Shown here: piece by piece, positions 1-5,882 of the stretch
Position numbering within the stretch: the first letter of the stretch is position 1
Layout: every line of letters starts with the position of its first letter
NCBI GenBank assembly: GCA_016788945.1
Contig: JAEUSA010000173.1
Location: 1 to 6,395, forward strand
Direction: 5' to 3'
Length of the DNA stretch: 6,395 nt
From: Leptospiraceae bacterium
Lineage (GTDB): Bacteria > Spirochaetota > Leptospiria > Turneriellales > Turneriellaceae
Position numbers and translations under genes: made by a program
The notes under the pieces: generated by a model
What the model was told of the DNA's origin: nothing
Databases searched by the model: none
What the model saw: only the letters and a program-made list of their open reading frames with translations

Positions 1-573
1 AGAGAACCGCTCGAAGACAAGCGCATCACCATTGCCCGAGCGCGTGGACACCTCACCTACCCGGCAGATTTTCAACTATTAGCGGCCGCCAACCCATGTC
101 GGTGCGGGAACCTTTTTGTTGATCCTCGGTTATGCCAATGCAAACCCGCTCAGGCGCTGACGCAGTTTTCGAAACTCATCGGACCTTTTCTCGACCGCAT
201 CGCCATTGAACTCGATCTCAATAATCTCCATGAAAGCACACAAACTTCGCAGCCATATACCACGGCAATGCTACAAGAACGCATTACCCAGGCTCGGTTG
301 TTTTCACTCAAACGAAACAATGGCAAACTCAACGACCAAATAGAACCGGGTATGCTCTATGCTCTACTCGAAAAATTAAACCCGATGAAACTTTTTGAGC
401 GGTTTGCAGGTAGCGAGCGACTGACACTCAGATCATGGCTCAATTGCCTGCGCGTTGCGTTCAGCGTTGCCGATTTTGAGGGGGTCGATATCAACGAGAG
501 CCACATTCACGAAGCGCTGGCGTATCGTTTTCTTGCCAAGCGCATCGCGAGCCTGCAGCATAGGGCTGCTTAG
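1..573 (+). CDS. comM: ComM/YifB family Mg-chelatase-like AAA+ ATPase, C-terminal part (5' end outside window)
   Basis: The frame is open from base 1 to a TAG at 571-573, giving 190 residues; family members are about 500 residues, so some 310 N-terminal residues, including Walker A and B, lie outside the window. Seen: the family stretch EPLEDKRITIARARG at visible residues 2-16, then a sensor-type AAANPCRCG (28-36), a second cysteine pair C45/C47, and GPFLDRI (61-67), matching the GPLLDRID segment of the family. The C-terminal helical Mg_chelatase_C domain follows, ending in VADFEGVDI and a HEALAYR segment. The four cysteines (33, 35, 45, 47) are conserved in this family and could bind zinc. 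Known: ComM is a hexameric helicase that promotes branch migration during natural transformation; it is not a true chelatase. It converges on xerD with a 4-base overlap. Family call is firm; the transformation role is inferred. Confidence 0.9.
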   Translation, partial: REPLEDKRITIARARGHLTYPADFQLLAAANPCRCGNLFVDPRLCQCKPAQALTQFSKLIGPFLDRIAIELDLNNLHESTQTSQPYTTAMLQERITQARLFSLKRNNGKLNDQIEPGMLYALLEKLNPMKLFERFAGSERLTLRSWLNCLRVAFSVADFEGVDINESHIHEALAYRFLAKRIASLQHRAA

Positions 574-1463
574 GCCCGGGTGTGGAATTCTTGGTGAGTC
601 TTTTTGAGTTCGTTATTTGCCAAGTGCGTATAGATTTGCGTGGTTGCGATGTCCATATGCCCCAAGAGTTCTTGTACGGCACGCAGGTCGGCCTTATTCT
701 GCAGCAAGTGCGTGGCAAATGAGTGGCGTAATGTATGCGGAGTAATATTGCGGCCAATGCCGGCCCGTTTCATGTAGCGCTTGAGCAGGCGCCACGCGCT
801 TTTGCGTGAAAGTGCTCCGCCTTTTTTCGATACAAAAACAAACTCCGATTCGTACTGATTGAGAATTTCGGCGCGGGCCTTATCGAGGTACATATCGAGC
901 AGTTGCGCTGCAACTTCGCCGTACGGCACGAGGCGTTCGCGGCCGCCCTTGCCTTTGATCGTCAGCACCTGATTATCGCGATCGACATCGGGCAAAAGCA
1001 GTGAACAGGCCTCCGAAATACGCAAGCCGGCTGAATAAAGAAATTCGAACATGGTTTTGTCGCGCAACTCGAGAAGGTTCTCTTCTTTGAATACGGCAAA
1101 AAGCTTACGGATTTCATCTTGCGTGAGAAAGTCAGGGAGCGCCTTTTCAATTTTCGGCGCTTCAATGGAGATCATCGGATTCGCTTCGATCAGCTTGCGG
1201 TTTTCGAGATAACCATAAAACTGGCGCAGCGAAGCGACGACGCGCGCACGCGTGCGGCTCGAAAGCTTCTTGCGCGACTCTTCGCGCAGAAAGTTCGTAA
1301 TGTCTTTCTGTGAACTCGATTGCAACTGCTTCTTTTCTTTGGTGAGAAACTTTTCGAGCTTCTGCACGTCGGAAATGTAAGAGAAAATGCTGTTTTCGGA
1401 TAACCCGCGTTCGATGCTCAGGTATTCGCGGAAGTTGTTCACAAAATTGCGTTTCGCAGCCAT
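570..1463 (-). CDS. xerD: Tyrosine recombinase XerD
   Basis: This 297-residue protein has the normal length for XerC/XerD. Residues 5-90 form the SAM-like N-terminal core-binding domain (FREYLSIERGLSENSIFSY), and residues 110-290 the catalytic domain. All catalytic residues are visible: R148 (AGLRISE), K172 (KGKGGRERLVPYG), H243 and R246 (TPHTLRHSFATHLL), H269 (ELLGHMDIATTQIYTH) and nucleophile Y278. The C-terminus ELKKTHQEFHTRA resembles the XerD ending (HQQHHPRA in E. coli) more than XerC. Known role: with a partner recombinase, or alone in some lineages, it resolves chromosome dimers at dif near the terminus, coupled to FtsK. ATG at 1463 is the first start and keeps the N-terminal helix; only a poor ribosome site precedes it. 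A CATAAT box about 45 bases upstream (1514-1509, minus strand) could be its -10 element, though no convincing -35 is seen. XerC or a lone XerA-type enzyme remains an alternative. Confidence 0.88.
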   Translation of the reverse strand: MAAKRNFVNNFREYLSIERGLSENSIFSYISDVQKLEKFLTKEKKQLQSSSQKDITNFLREESRKKLSSRTRARVVASLRQFYGYLENRKLIEANPMISIEAPKIEKALPDFLTQDEIRKLFAVFKEENLLELRDKTMFEFLYSAGLRISEACSLLLPDVDRDNQVLTIKGKGGRERLVPYGEVAAQLLDMYLDKARAEILNQYESEFVFVSKKGGALSRKSAWRLLKRYMKRAGIGRNITPHTLRHSFATHLLQNKADLRAVQELLGHMDIATTQIYTHLANNELKKTHQEFHTRA

Positions 1464-1550
1464 TATGTCTTATTTTCGACGCCGGCAATTTTTATTTTGA
1501 TAAAAAAAATTATGTCCCAACGGCGAGAGTCGAAAAATGCAAAAACAGGC

Positions 1551-1570
1551 CTAAAAACGTGGATTTTTAG
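1551..1570 (-). terminator. Weak terminator-like AT stem after the phosphodiesterase gene
   Basis: Bases 1551-1557 (CTAAAAA) pair with 1564-1570 (TTTTTAG) around a 6-base loop, and the stem includes the TAA stop of the phosphodiesterase gene. On the minus strand, T-rich runs follow within 20 bases. The stem has only two G-C pairs, so it would be a poor intrinsic terminator, and read-through into xerD is possible. Confidence 0.25.
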
Positions 1571-2868
1571 CGATGCGCACGGTTTTTAGCGCGTGCTTTC
1601 GTACCGGCGCAGCCCAGACGTAGCCATGAACAGGTGGAAAAGAACACATCTTTCACGTGGTTAATCCGCGCAGCTTTTGCCCGCTCTGGCCCGAACATCA
1701 GCGCGACGGTGTGCATGTCGCTGCGATCGGGAAGAAAACCATGCGTATGGCCCGGCGTGGCGCTGTATTCAGTCTTATTGATGCCCGCGGTCATGACGGT
1801 GTCGCCGCGCGAAACGAGAAACAGCGAGCTTTTCGCCGAATAGCGTTTGCGCAGTTTCTGGAAATCATTATGGTCGGCGGTGACGACTTCGATTTCAGGA
1901 CATGCAGCGTTGAGTTTTTCGGTGAAAGCCGCATCGGCGAAAGGGGCCGGTTCGCCGTTTTTGATCAGCCTCGCGACACCGCCCGCAGTTTCAAAATAGT
2001 AACTCCACTTTTTGGCTTTCGGGTCAATATAGCCCATGCTTTTCAGAATCGAATTGGGATAACACTTGCCCTTAAAAGTCATAAAGCCGTGGTCTGAAAC
2101 AATCAGTATGCGCACTTTGTCGCGCGGCGCCACTTTGGCGGCCTCGTTCAAAAATTTTTCCATTTCGATGCCGAGCGTTTCGAGATGGCTGAAAGCCGCC
2201 TCGGAATACGGGCCCTGCGCGTGTTCGATCGAATCTAAACCCGGGTTGTATAGCAGCATCAGATCAGGACGTTTGTGTTTCCATATGTAACGCGCGACGC
2301 GAATGCGTTCACTGTCGCTCGAATACTCTGTCAGCGATACGCCCGTGTGCTTCTCGATTTCCCGGTGCAGCCCGGGGGTGCTGAGCACGCGCATCAGCTT
2401 CTGCTCTTCGCTGCCGCGCGCGCGATCGAATTGCGGAATGTGATAGCGAATGCGTGACGCATTTGTCATCGTTACCGGCCATTGCAGATTTGCCACGGAT
2501 TTACCGCGTTTGCGTGCGATATCCCACAGTGTGTCGCCGGCAACGTCTTCGAGATACCAAGTCCAGCCGCCTTTCGATTCATTAAACGGATCGACCGGAT
2601 GGTTGTTGTGTATCTGGTGAGCGGCCGCATCACGCCCCGTTACCATCGCCGTATGTGCGGGATAAGTGACCGAAGGGATTGTGGTCTCGACCGGACGAAA
2701 AAGCCGGCCACGCTTGAGTAGGCGCTGCCAAACCGCAGATTCTTTTATTTCGTCACGGTCAAAATAACCCGCGGCAAAACCATCGATCGACCAGATGATC
2801 ATCCGGTTCTTCGCAGATAACGAACTGACCGCCGCGATGAATAAAAATAAACTACAGGCCCTGATCAC
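1567..2868 (-). CDS. Exported type I phosphodiesterase/nucleotide pyrophosphatase (ENPP-like, alkaline phosphatase superfamily)
   Basis: 433 residues. A signal peptide is visible: short basic start, hydrophobic core LFLFIAAV, likely cleavage after SLSA near residue 19, so it acts outside the cytoplasm. The two-zinc site of the ENPP/alkaline phosphatase superfamily is complete: D29 (SIDGF), nucleophile T68 (PSVTYPAHTAMVTG), D212 and H216 (LDSIEH), D259 and H260 (VSDHGF), and H376 (GHTHGF). Such enzymes hydrolyse nucleotide pyrophosphates or phosphodiesters, some act on phospholipid headgroups; the substrate here cannot be read from sequence. GTG at 2868 is chosen because it is the only in-frame start that keeps the signal peptide; a TAA lies six codons upstream and the next ATG (codon 23) would remove it. 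No good Shine-Dalgarno precedes it, so translation may depend on the gene 17 bases upstream. The last 13 residues form a basic tail (AGTKARAKNRAHR) that looks beyond the catalytic fold. Confidence 0.87.
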   Translation of the reverse strand: MIRACSLFLFIAAVSSLSAKNRMIIWSIDGFAAGYFDRDEIKESAVWQRLLKRGRLFRPVETTIPSVTYPAHTAMVTGRDAAAHQIHNNHPVDPFNESKGGWTWYLEDVAGDTLWDIARKRGKSVANLQWPVTMTNASRIRYHIPQFDRARGSEEQKLMRVLSTPGLHREIEKHTGVSLTEYSSDSERIRVARYIWKHKRPDLMLLYNPGLDSIEHAQGPYSEAAFSHLETLGIEMEKFLNEAAKVAPRDKVRILIVSDHGFMTFKGKCYPNSILKSMGYIDPKAKKWSYYFETAGGVARLIKNGEPAPFADAAFTEKLNAACPEIEVVTADHNDFQKLRKRYSAKSSLFLVSRGDTVMTAGINKTEYSATPGHTHGFLPDRSDMHTVALMFGPERAKAARINHVKDVFFSTCSWLRLGCAGTKARAKNRAHR

Positions 2869-2885
2869 GCAAACAGCTTTTTAGT

Positions 2886-3191
2886 TCATGAGTCATCTGA
2901 GTAGCGAGTATTGTCATCGTAACGGCGGCTACTGCGGTATGAATCATCTTCTTCATCTTCGTCGTATTTTTTTATCGCCAGCTTGAATTCTGCAAACAGC
3001 GCGCGGGCGGCAGCAAGACTGCCCGAACGTCGAATACGACCGGCATAGTCCCGCGCCATCGCCGCGGCTTCAGCCATATCTGCATTGTCGTAACGATCGG
3101 CGTAGCGATCGGCTTCTGACGCAAGGTCTGCAATCTTCTCTTCATCGCTCTTACCGCTGAAAAAGTCCTTAATTCCCGAAAAAAAGCCCAT
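2886..3191 (-). CDS. 101-residue charged protein of unknown function
   Basis: I do not recognise a family. ATG at 3191 overlaps the TAA of the upstream glycosyltransferase gene (TAATG) and has GGGAGG seven bases before it, so it is preferred to the in-frame ATG at 3269, which would overlap 26 codons of that gene. Seen in the protein: an N-terminal amphipathic segment GFFSGIKDFFSG with two FFSG units; a middle part (16-75) rich in Ala, Asp, Glu and Arg and predicted helical, with ADRYADRYDNAD; and an acidic, then Ser/Arg/Tyr/Asp-rich, low-complexity tail (77-101) with RYDD and RYSDD units. There is no signal peptide and no full transmembrane segment. The N-terminus might lie on a membrane surface. 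Tight coupling to the glycosyltransferase and the following phosphodiesterase suggests a shared process, but the function is unknown. Confidence 0.75.
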   Translation of the reverse strand: MGFFSGIKDFFSGKSDEEKIADLASEADRYADRYDNADMAEAAAMARDYAGRIRRSGSLAAARALFAEFKLAIKKYDEDEEDDSYRSSRRYDDNTRYSDDS

Positions 3192-4102
3192 TAGCCATCC
3201 TCCCTGCGCAATGCAAAATAGTTCTTCGCCCAGACGGCAAGCGGCCTGCGCTGCCGCCCCCATTTCCATAATCCCCTTTCGTCGCGCACCAAATCGCGCG
3301 CCGGGTCAAAGCCAAACGACGCGAGCTCACGGTTGCGCTCGACATAGCGTCGGTTTGCCGTTTCGCCATGCCACAGATGAAGAATGCGACCAGGCAATGC
3401 GCCGATGCGGCCGCGCACATGCGGATATACGGCACGCGCCCATTGTGTAAAGTGTTCGATGTGTTTGGGATTATTGGCAAGAATGCGCCTGATACACTCC
3501 GAGGAAAAGTCACCGGCAAAAGCGTGTGCCATCACATGGTCTCCCGAGCCTGCGATCATGGCATCGTAGAGGCCTAGATCGCCTATCATATCGCGGCGTG
3601 CTGCCCAGGCGAAGCCCGTATGCCCGTGCGCGGCAAAATCACCGCGTGTGAGCAATTGGGGTTTTTTCGCATACACGCTGCCGAATGAGGTATAGAGCTC
3701 GGCCGAGCGGACGTAACGCTTTTTTCCGCGTGGCAGCCGTGCAACACACGCGAAAGGTTGTACGACGGGCACCTTGTCGAGCAGTCGGCATACTTGCCGG
3801 TACCAACCCGCATTTTCAAATAATATGTCCGCATCGCACCAGATTATACCTTCATATTTTCTGTCGAGCTTGCGGATCAGCGCGTTGAGCAGGGACTCTT
3901 TCTGCCACAGCACAGTCTCGCATGTAATTGTTTCTATGTTCTCAAAACCGGTTAGTGAAGAACGCTGGCCGGGAAAAACTGCCTCGATCGTGTAGAGAGG
4001 CACCTTTTGTTTTTTTAACCGCGCAGCAAACGCGGCATAGTTCAATCGCCGCGACTCGTAATCCATCGCATTAAAAAAGCAGGTGATGACTGCCGAACGC
4101 AT
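3191..4102 (-). CDS. GT-A-fold glycosyltransferase-like protein
   Basis: 303 residues, no signal peptide or membrane span, so cytoplasmic. The start MRSAVITCFFNA looks like the first beta strand of a nucleotide-diphospho-sugar transferase fold. IIWCDADILF (86-95) holds a DxD motif (D90, D92), expected to bind the metal and the UDP/GDP-sugar. Downstream are HGHTGFAWAARRD (159-171), GSGDHVMAHAF (185-195) and LHLWHGE (241-247), followed by NRRYVERNREL and a YFALRREDG ending. I recognise this motif set as a recurrent bacterial glycosyltransferase-like family without a firm substrate assignment; donor and acceptor are unknown. ATG at 4102 lies 11 bases after the stop of the small membrane gene and has no strong Shine-Dalgarno. 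Its TAA overlaps the start of the next gene by one base. It could modify a glycan, protein or nucleotide-linked substrate; only the fold-level call is well supported. Confidence 0.75.
   Translation of the reverse strand: MRSAVITCFFNAMDYESRRLNYAAFAARLKKQKVPLYTIEAVFPGQRSSLTGFENIETITCETVLWQKESLLNALIRKLDRKYEGIIWCDADILFENAGWYRQVCRLLDKVPVVQPFACVARLPRGKKRYVRSAELYTSFGSVYAKKPQLLTRGDFAAHGHTGFAWAARRDMIGDLGLYDAMIAGSGDHVMAHAFAGDFSSECIRRILANNPKHIEHFTQWARAVYPHVRGRIGALPGRILHLWHGETANRRYVERNRELASFGFDPARDLVRDERGLWKWGRQRRPLAVWAKNYFALRREDG
3199..3204 (-). promoter_or_regulatory. Ribosome binding site fixing the start of the 101-residue gene
   Basis: On the minus strand GGGAGG lies seven bases before the ATG at 3191. 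It sits inside the last codons of the glycosyltransferase gene, whose TAA shares one base with this ATG. The pair supports the shorter reading of the small gene and suggests translational coupling. Confidence 0.75.
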
Positions 4103-4113
4103 GCTGTTGAGTC

Positions 4114-4212
4114 TTAATCGCCTTTGCGCAGAGAAAGATAAAGAGTATAGGCAAAAAACACCGTTACAAATGAAACGGAAACGACCATCACAATCCAGCC
4201 GCCGGTCGTCAT
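4114..4212 (-). CDS. 32-residue single-helix protein, MetS-like small subunit of the NSS transporter
   Basis: The gene starts at ATG 4212, which overlaps the TGA of the symporter gene (ATGA), and has GGAGGAG four bases upstream. The product begins MTTGGWIVMV, has one hydrophobic helix (about residues 6-28) and ends in RKGD, so it is probably an inner-membrane protein with a cytoplasmic C-terminus. Size, composition and position match the MetS-type small subunits that follow bacterial NSS transporters; in Corynebacterium glutamicum MetP needs MetS for methionine and alanine uptake. A role in stability or activity of the adjacent symporter is inferred. An 86-codon reading from 4374 exists in this frame but lies inside the symporter gene and lacks support. 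Family membership rests on context and look, since so short a protein gives little homology signal. Confidence 0.78.
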   Translation of the reverse strand: MTTGGWIVMVVSVSFVTVFFAYTLYLSLRKGD

Positions 4213-5759
4213 GCGACTCCTCCGGGGCGGCGGTGCCGTTGCCAGTAGCGCACGGCGAAGTGCGTCGCGATCACGAGAGCGATCAGCGTACCGAGCAAGA
4301 ATAATACGGTAATCTGGGTAACCGTATTCGTCTGAATTTTTTTCCACTGGTCGGGTATGTATTGGACGCACCACATGACAAAAATCGTCAGCAAAAATGC
4401 CGGACTAATGTATTTGATAAGCCATGGCAACGAGCGGGGAATACGCATGCGCGAACCTTCTTGCGCTTCGGCGAGCACGTTCTCAACACCAAAGAGCCAG
4501 CCCGCGACAATCACTTGAAAAATCGCCAACACGAAGATAAAAAATGTGCCCGCCCAGAAATCCATGGTATCGAGCGCCTCAAGACCGCGCGAATAATACG
4601 CGACAAACAGGGAACCACCCAGCGTCACGAGCATTAACGCCGCGGAACTTTTGCGGCGATCGAGGCGCAACCCTTCTTCGAGAAAGGCTATACCCGGCTG
4701 CAGCATCGACACCGAACTGGTGATCGCCGCTATGAACAACAAAAAGAACCACAGGGCGCCGAACATCTGCCCGAGTGGCATATGGGCAAAAACCGCGGGC
4801 AACGAAACGAAACCGAGGCCAAAAGTGCCTCCGATTCCCATAGGCCCCAGAAACACAAATGCCGCGGGCACCGTGATAAGACCGCCGAGTGCCACTTCGG
4901 CGAATTCATTGCCCGCAGCCGCAGTCGTCGCCGACAGCATGATATCGTCTTTTTTACTCAAATACGAGGCATAATTAATAATGACCCCGAAACCGACAGA
5001 GAGCGAGAAAAATATCTGCCCCGCGGCCTCCATCCACAGCTGCGCATTCATCAGCGATTCGGCAAGGCTCTTTTGCTGCGGCGGATTCCATAAATGGCCG
5101 AGTCCATTGATGACGCTACGCTCGGGCAATGCCGGGTTGGGCGTACCCAGCGTCATTACGCGCACCAGCACAATCAGCGCGATCAATAACAGTACGGGCA
5201 TTCCCCATCGACTGACCTTTTCAATACCCGCAATGCCGCGGTAGACGAAAAAGAAATTCAGCGTATAACAAATGAGCAACGAGATGATGGCGGGAGAAAG
5301 CCCTGAGAATAACTTGCCATCGGCAGACGAACCGGTAAAACTTTCGAAGAATGATTTGTATGAATTCACATCGGTGCCGAGGTTCAGCGCCCCGGTTAAA
5401 AACCCCCAAGCATAATAAAGGCACCATGCTTCGATGAACACATAGTACATGTAGATGCCGATCGGCACGATCAGGCCAAGCACACCCAGATAAGGTGAGA
5501 TCTTTTTCGGCCATAACACGCTGAAAATACCCGGTGCGCTGTGATAGCCGCGCGTGCCGCCATATCGGGCAATCGACCATTCGATATATGCAATCGGCAG
5601 ACCTAACAGCAGAAACGCAGCGAAGTACGGAATCATGAAGGTGCCGCCGCCGTATTTTGCGGCCAACCCCGGAAAACGAAGAAAATTTCCTAAACCTACG
5701 GCAGATCCGGTAACCGCCAGAATAATGCCGAGACGGCCACCCCATTCATTTTTCGACAT
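4209..5759 (-). CDS. LeuT-like sodium-dependent amino-acid symporter (NSS/SNF family)
   Basis: 516 residues with about 12 membrane helices, close to LeuT (519). By recalled alignment with LeuT (offset two at the N-terminus): GSAVGLGNFLRFP (18-30) is helix 1 with N25 and R28; YGGGTFMIPYF (36-46) follows; Y106 matches LeuT Y108; GQIFFSLSVGFGVIINYASYL (247-267) is unwound helix 6 with F251, S252, S254 and F257; N284 matches sodium ligand N286; T347/S348 match Na2 ligands T354/S355. E288 matches LeuT E290, the acid that replaces chloride, so chloride-independent transport is expected. The lined pocket (I102, F251, F257, M352) suggests a neutral or hydrophobic amino acid, but the exact substrate is unknown. 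ATG 5759 has AAAGGA four bases upstream. It heads the minus-strand operon, and its TGA overlaps the MetS-like gene. Confidence 0.93.
   Translation of the reverse strand: MSKNEWGGRLGIILAVTGSAVGLGNFLRFPGLAAKYGGGTFMIPYFAAFLLLGLPIAYIEWSIARYGGTRGYHSAPGIFSVLWPKKISPYLGVLGLIVPIGIYMYYVFIEAWCLYYAWGFLTGALNLGTDVNSYKSFFESFTGSSADGKLFSGLSPAIISLLICYTLNFFFVYRGIAGIEKVSRWGMPVLLLIALIVLVRVMTLGTPNPALPERSVINGLGHLWNPPQQKSLAESLMNAQLWMEAAGQIFFSLSVGFGVIINYASYLSKKDDIMLSATTAAAGNEFAEVALGGLITVPAAFVFLGPMGIGGTFGLGFVSLPAVFAHMPLGQMFGALWFFLLFIAAITSSVSMLQPGIAFLEEGLRLDRRKSSAALMLVTLGGSLFVAYYSRGLEALDTMDFWAGTFFIFVLAIFQVIVAGWLFGVENVLAEAQEGSRMRIPRSLPWLIKYISPAFLLTIFVMWCVQYIPDQWKKIQTNTVTQITVLFLLGTLIALVIATHFAVRYWQRHRRPGGVA
4217..4223 (-). 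promoter_or_regulatory. Strong ribosome binding site of the 32-residue gene
   Basis: GGAGGAG on the minus strand, four bases before the ATG at 4212 and inside the last codons of the symporter gene. It decides the start of the tiny gene against the longer in-frame reading and, with the ATGA overlap, suggests coupled synthesis of the two membrane proteins. Confidence 0.75.
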
Positions 5760-5763
5760 GCAA

Positions 5764-5769
5764 TCCTTT
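5764..5769 (-). promoter_or_regulatory. Ribosome binding site of the symporter gene
   Basis: AAAGGA on the minus strand, four bases before the ATG at 5759, supports that start. The start also leaves a LeuT-like N-terminus (KNEWGGRLG against the HWATRLG of LeuT). Confidence 0.6.
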
Positions 5770-5772
5770 CTA

Positions 5773-5789
5773 CCTGTTCAGGGCACAGG
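5773..5789. repeat. Short inverted repeat in the symporter leader
   Basis: CCTGT and ACAGG flank a 7-base centre in the 123-base divergent spacer, just upstream of the symporter ribosome site. It could be a small operator or a leader hairpin. With only five base pairs it may be chance. I found no convincing -35/-10 pair on either strand of the spacer (5760-5882). Confidence 0.25.
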
Positions 5790-5882
5790 CTAATCGTTGA
5801 CGCAGCCGTAAATGCCGATTTCCCCGCGTGCTTAGAGCAAACAAACTTCCTTTACGTTACAGTCAGCGGCAGCGTCCTGACG

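Noticed and set aside
555..569. GCAGC/GCTGC hairpin as a terminator for comM
   Set aside because: The stem is only five base pairs and no T tract follows on either strand.
570..1463. Reading the tyrosine recombinase as a phage, transposon or integron integrase marking a mobile element
   Set aside because: Length, motifs and the XerD-like C-terminus fit a housekeeping Xer protein, and no attachment repeats, tRNA end or cargo genes are next to it.
1162..1488. Minus-strand open frame of 108 codons overlapping the xerD N-terminus
   Set aside because: It is His/Arg-rich frame-shifted shadow sequence; the xerD frame covers the region with family motifs.
1464..1566. A full sigma-70-type promoter for xerD
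   Set aside because: A CATAAT box is present on the minus strand at 1514-1509, but no acceptable -35 lies at normal spacing, so it is mentioned only as a possibility in the xerD entry.
1657..2097. Plus-strand open frame of 146 codons opposite the phosphodiesterase
   Set aside because: It is a shadow of a well-supported enzyme gene, with no domain or ribosome site seen.
3192..3269. In-frame N-terminal extension of the 101-residue gene to an ATG at 3269
   Set aside because: It would overlap 26 codons of the glycosyltransferase gene, whose conserved ending explains this stretch; the TAATG start with GGGAGG is better.
4213..4374. In-frame N-terminal extension of the 32-residue gene back to an ATG at 4374 (86 codons in all)
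   Set aside because: It lies inside the symporter coding sequence, is rich in Arg/Asp with no membrane character, and the internal ATG at 4212 has a strong ribosome site and an ATGA overlap.
5221..5745. Minus-strand open frame of 174 codons overlapping the symporter in another frame
   Set aside because: It is Arg- and Cys-rich without a domain, while the symporter frame matches LeuT throughout.
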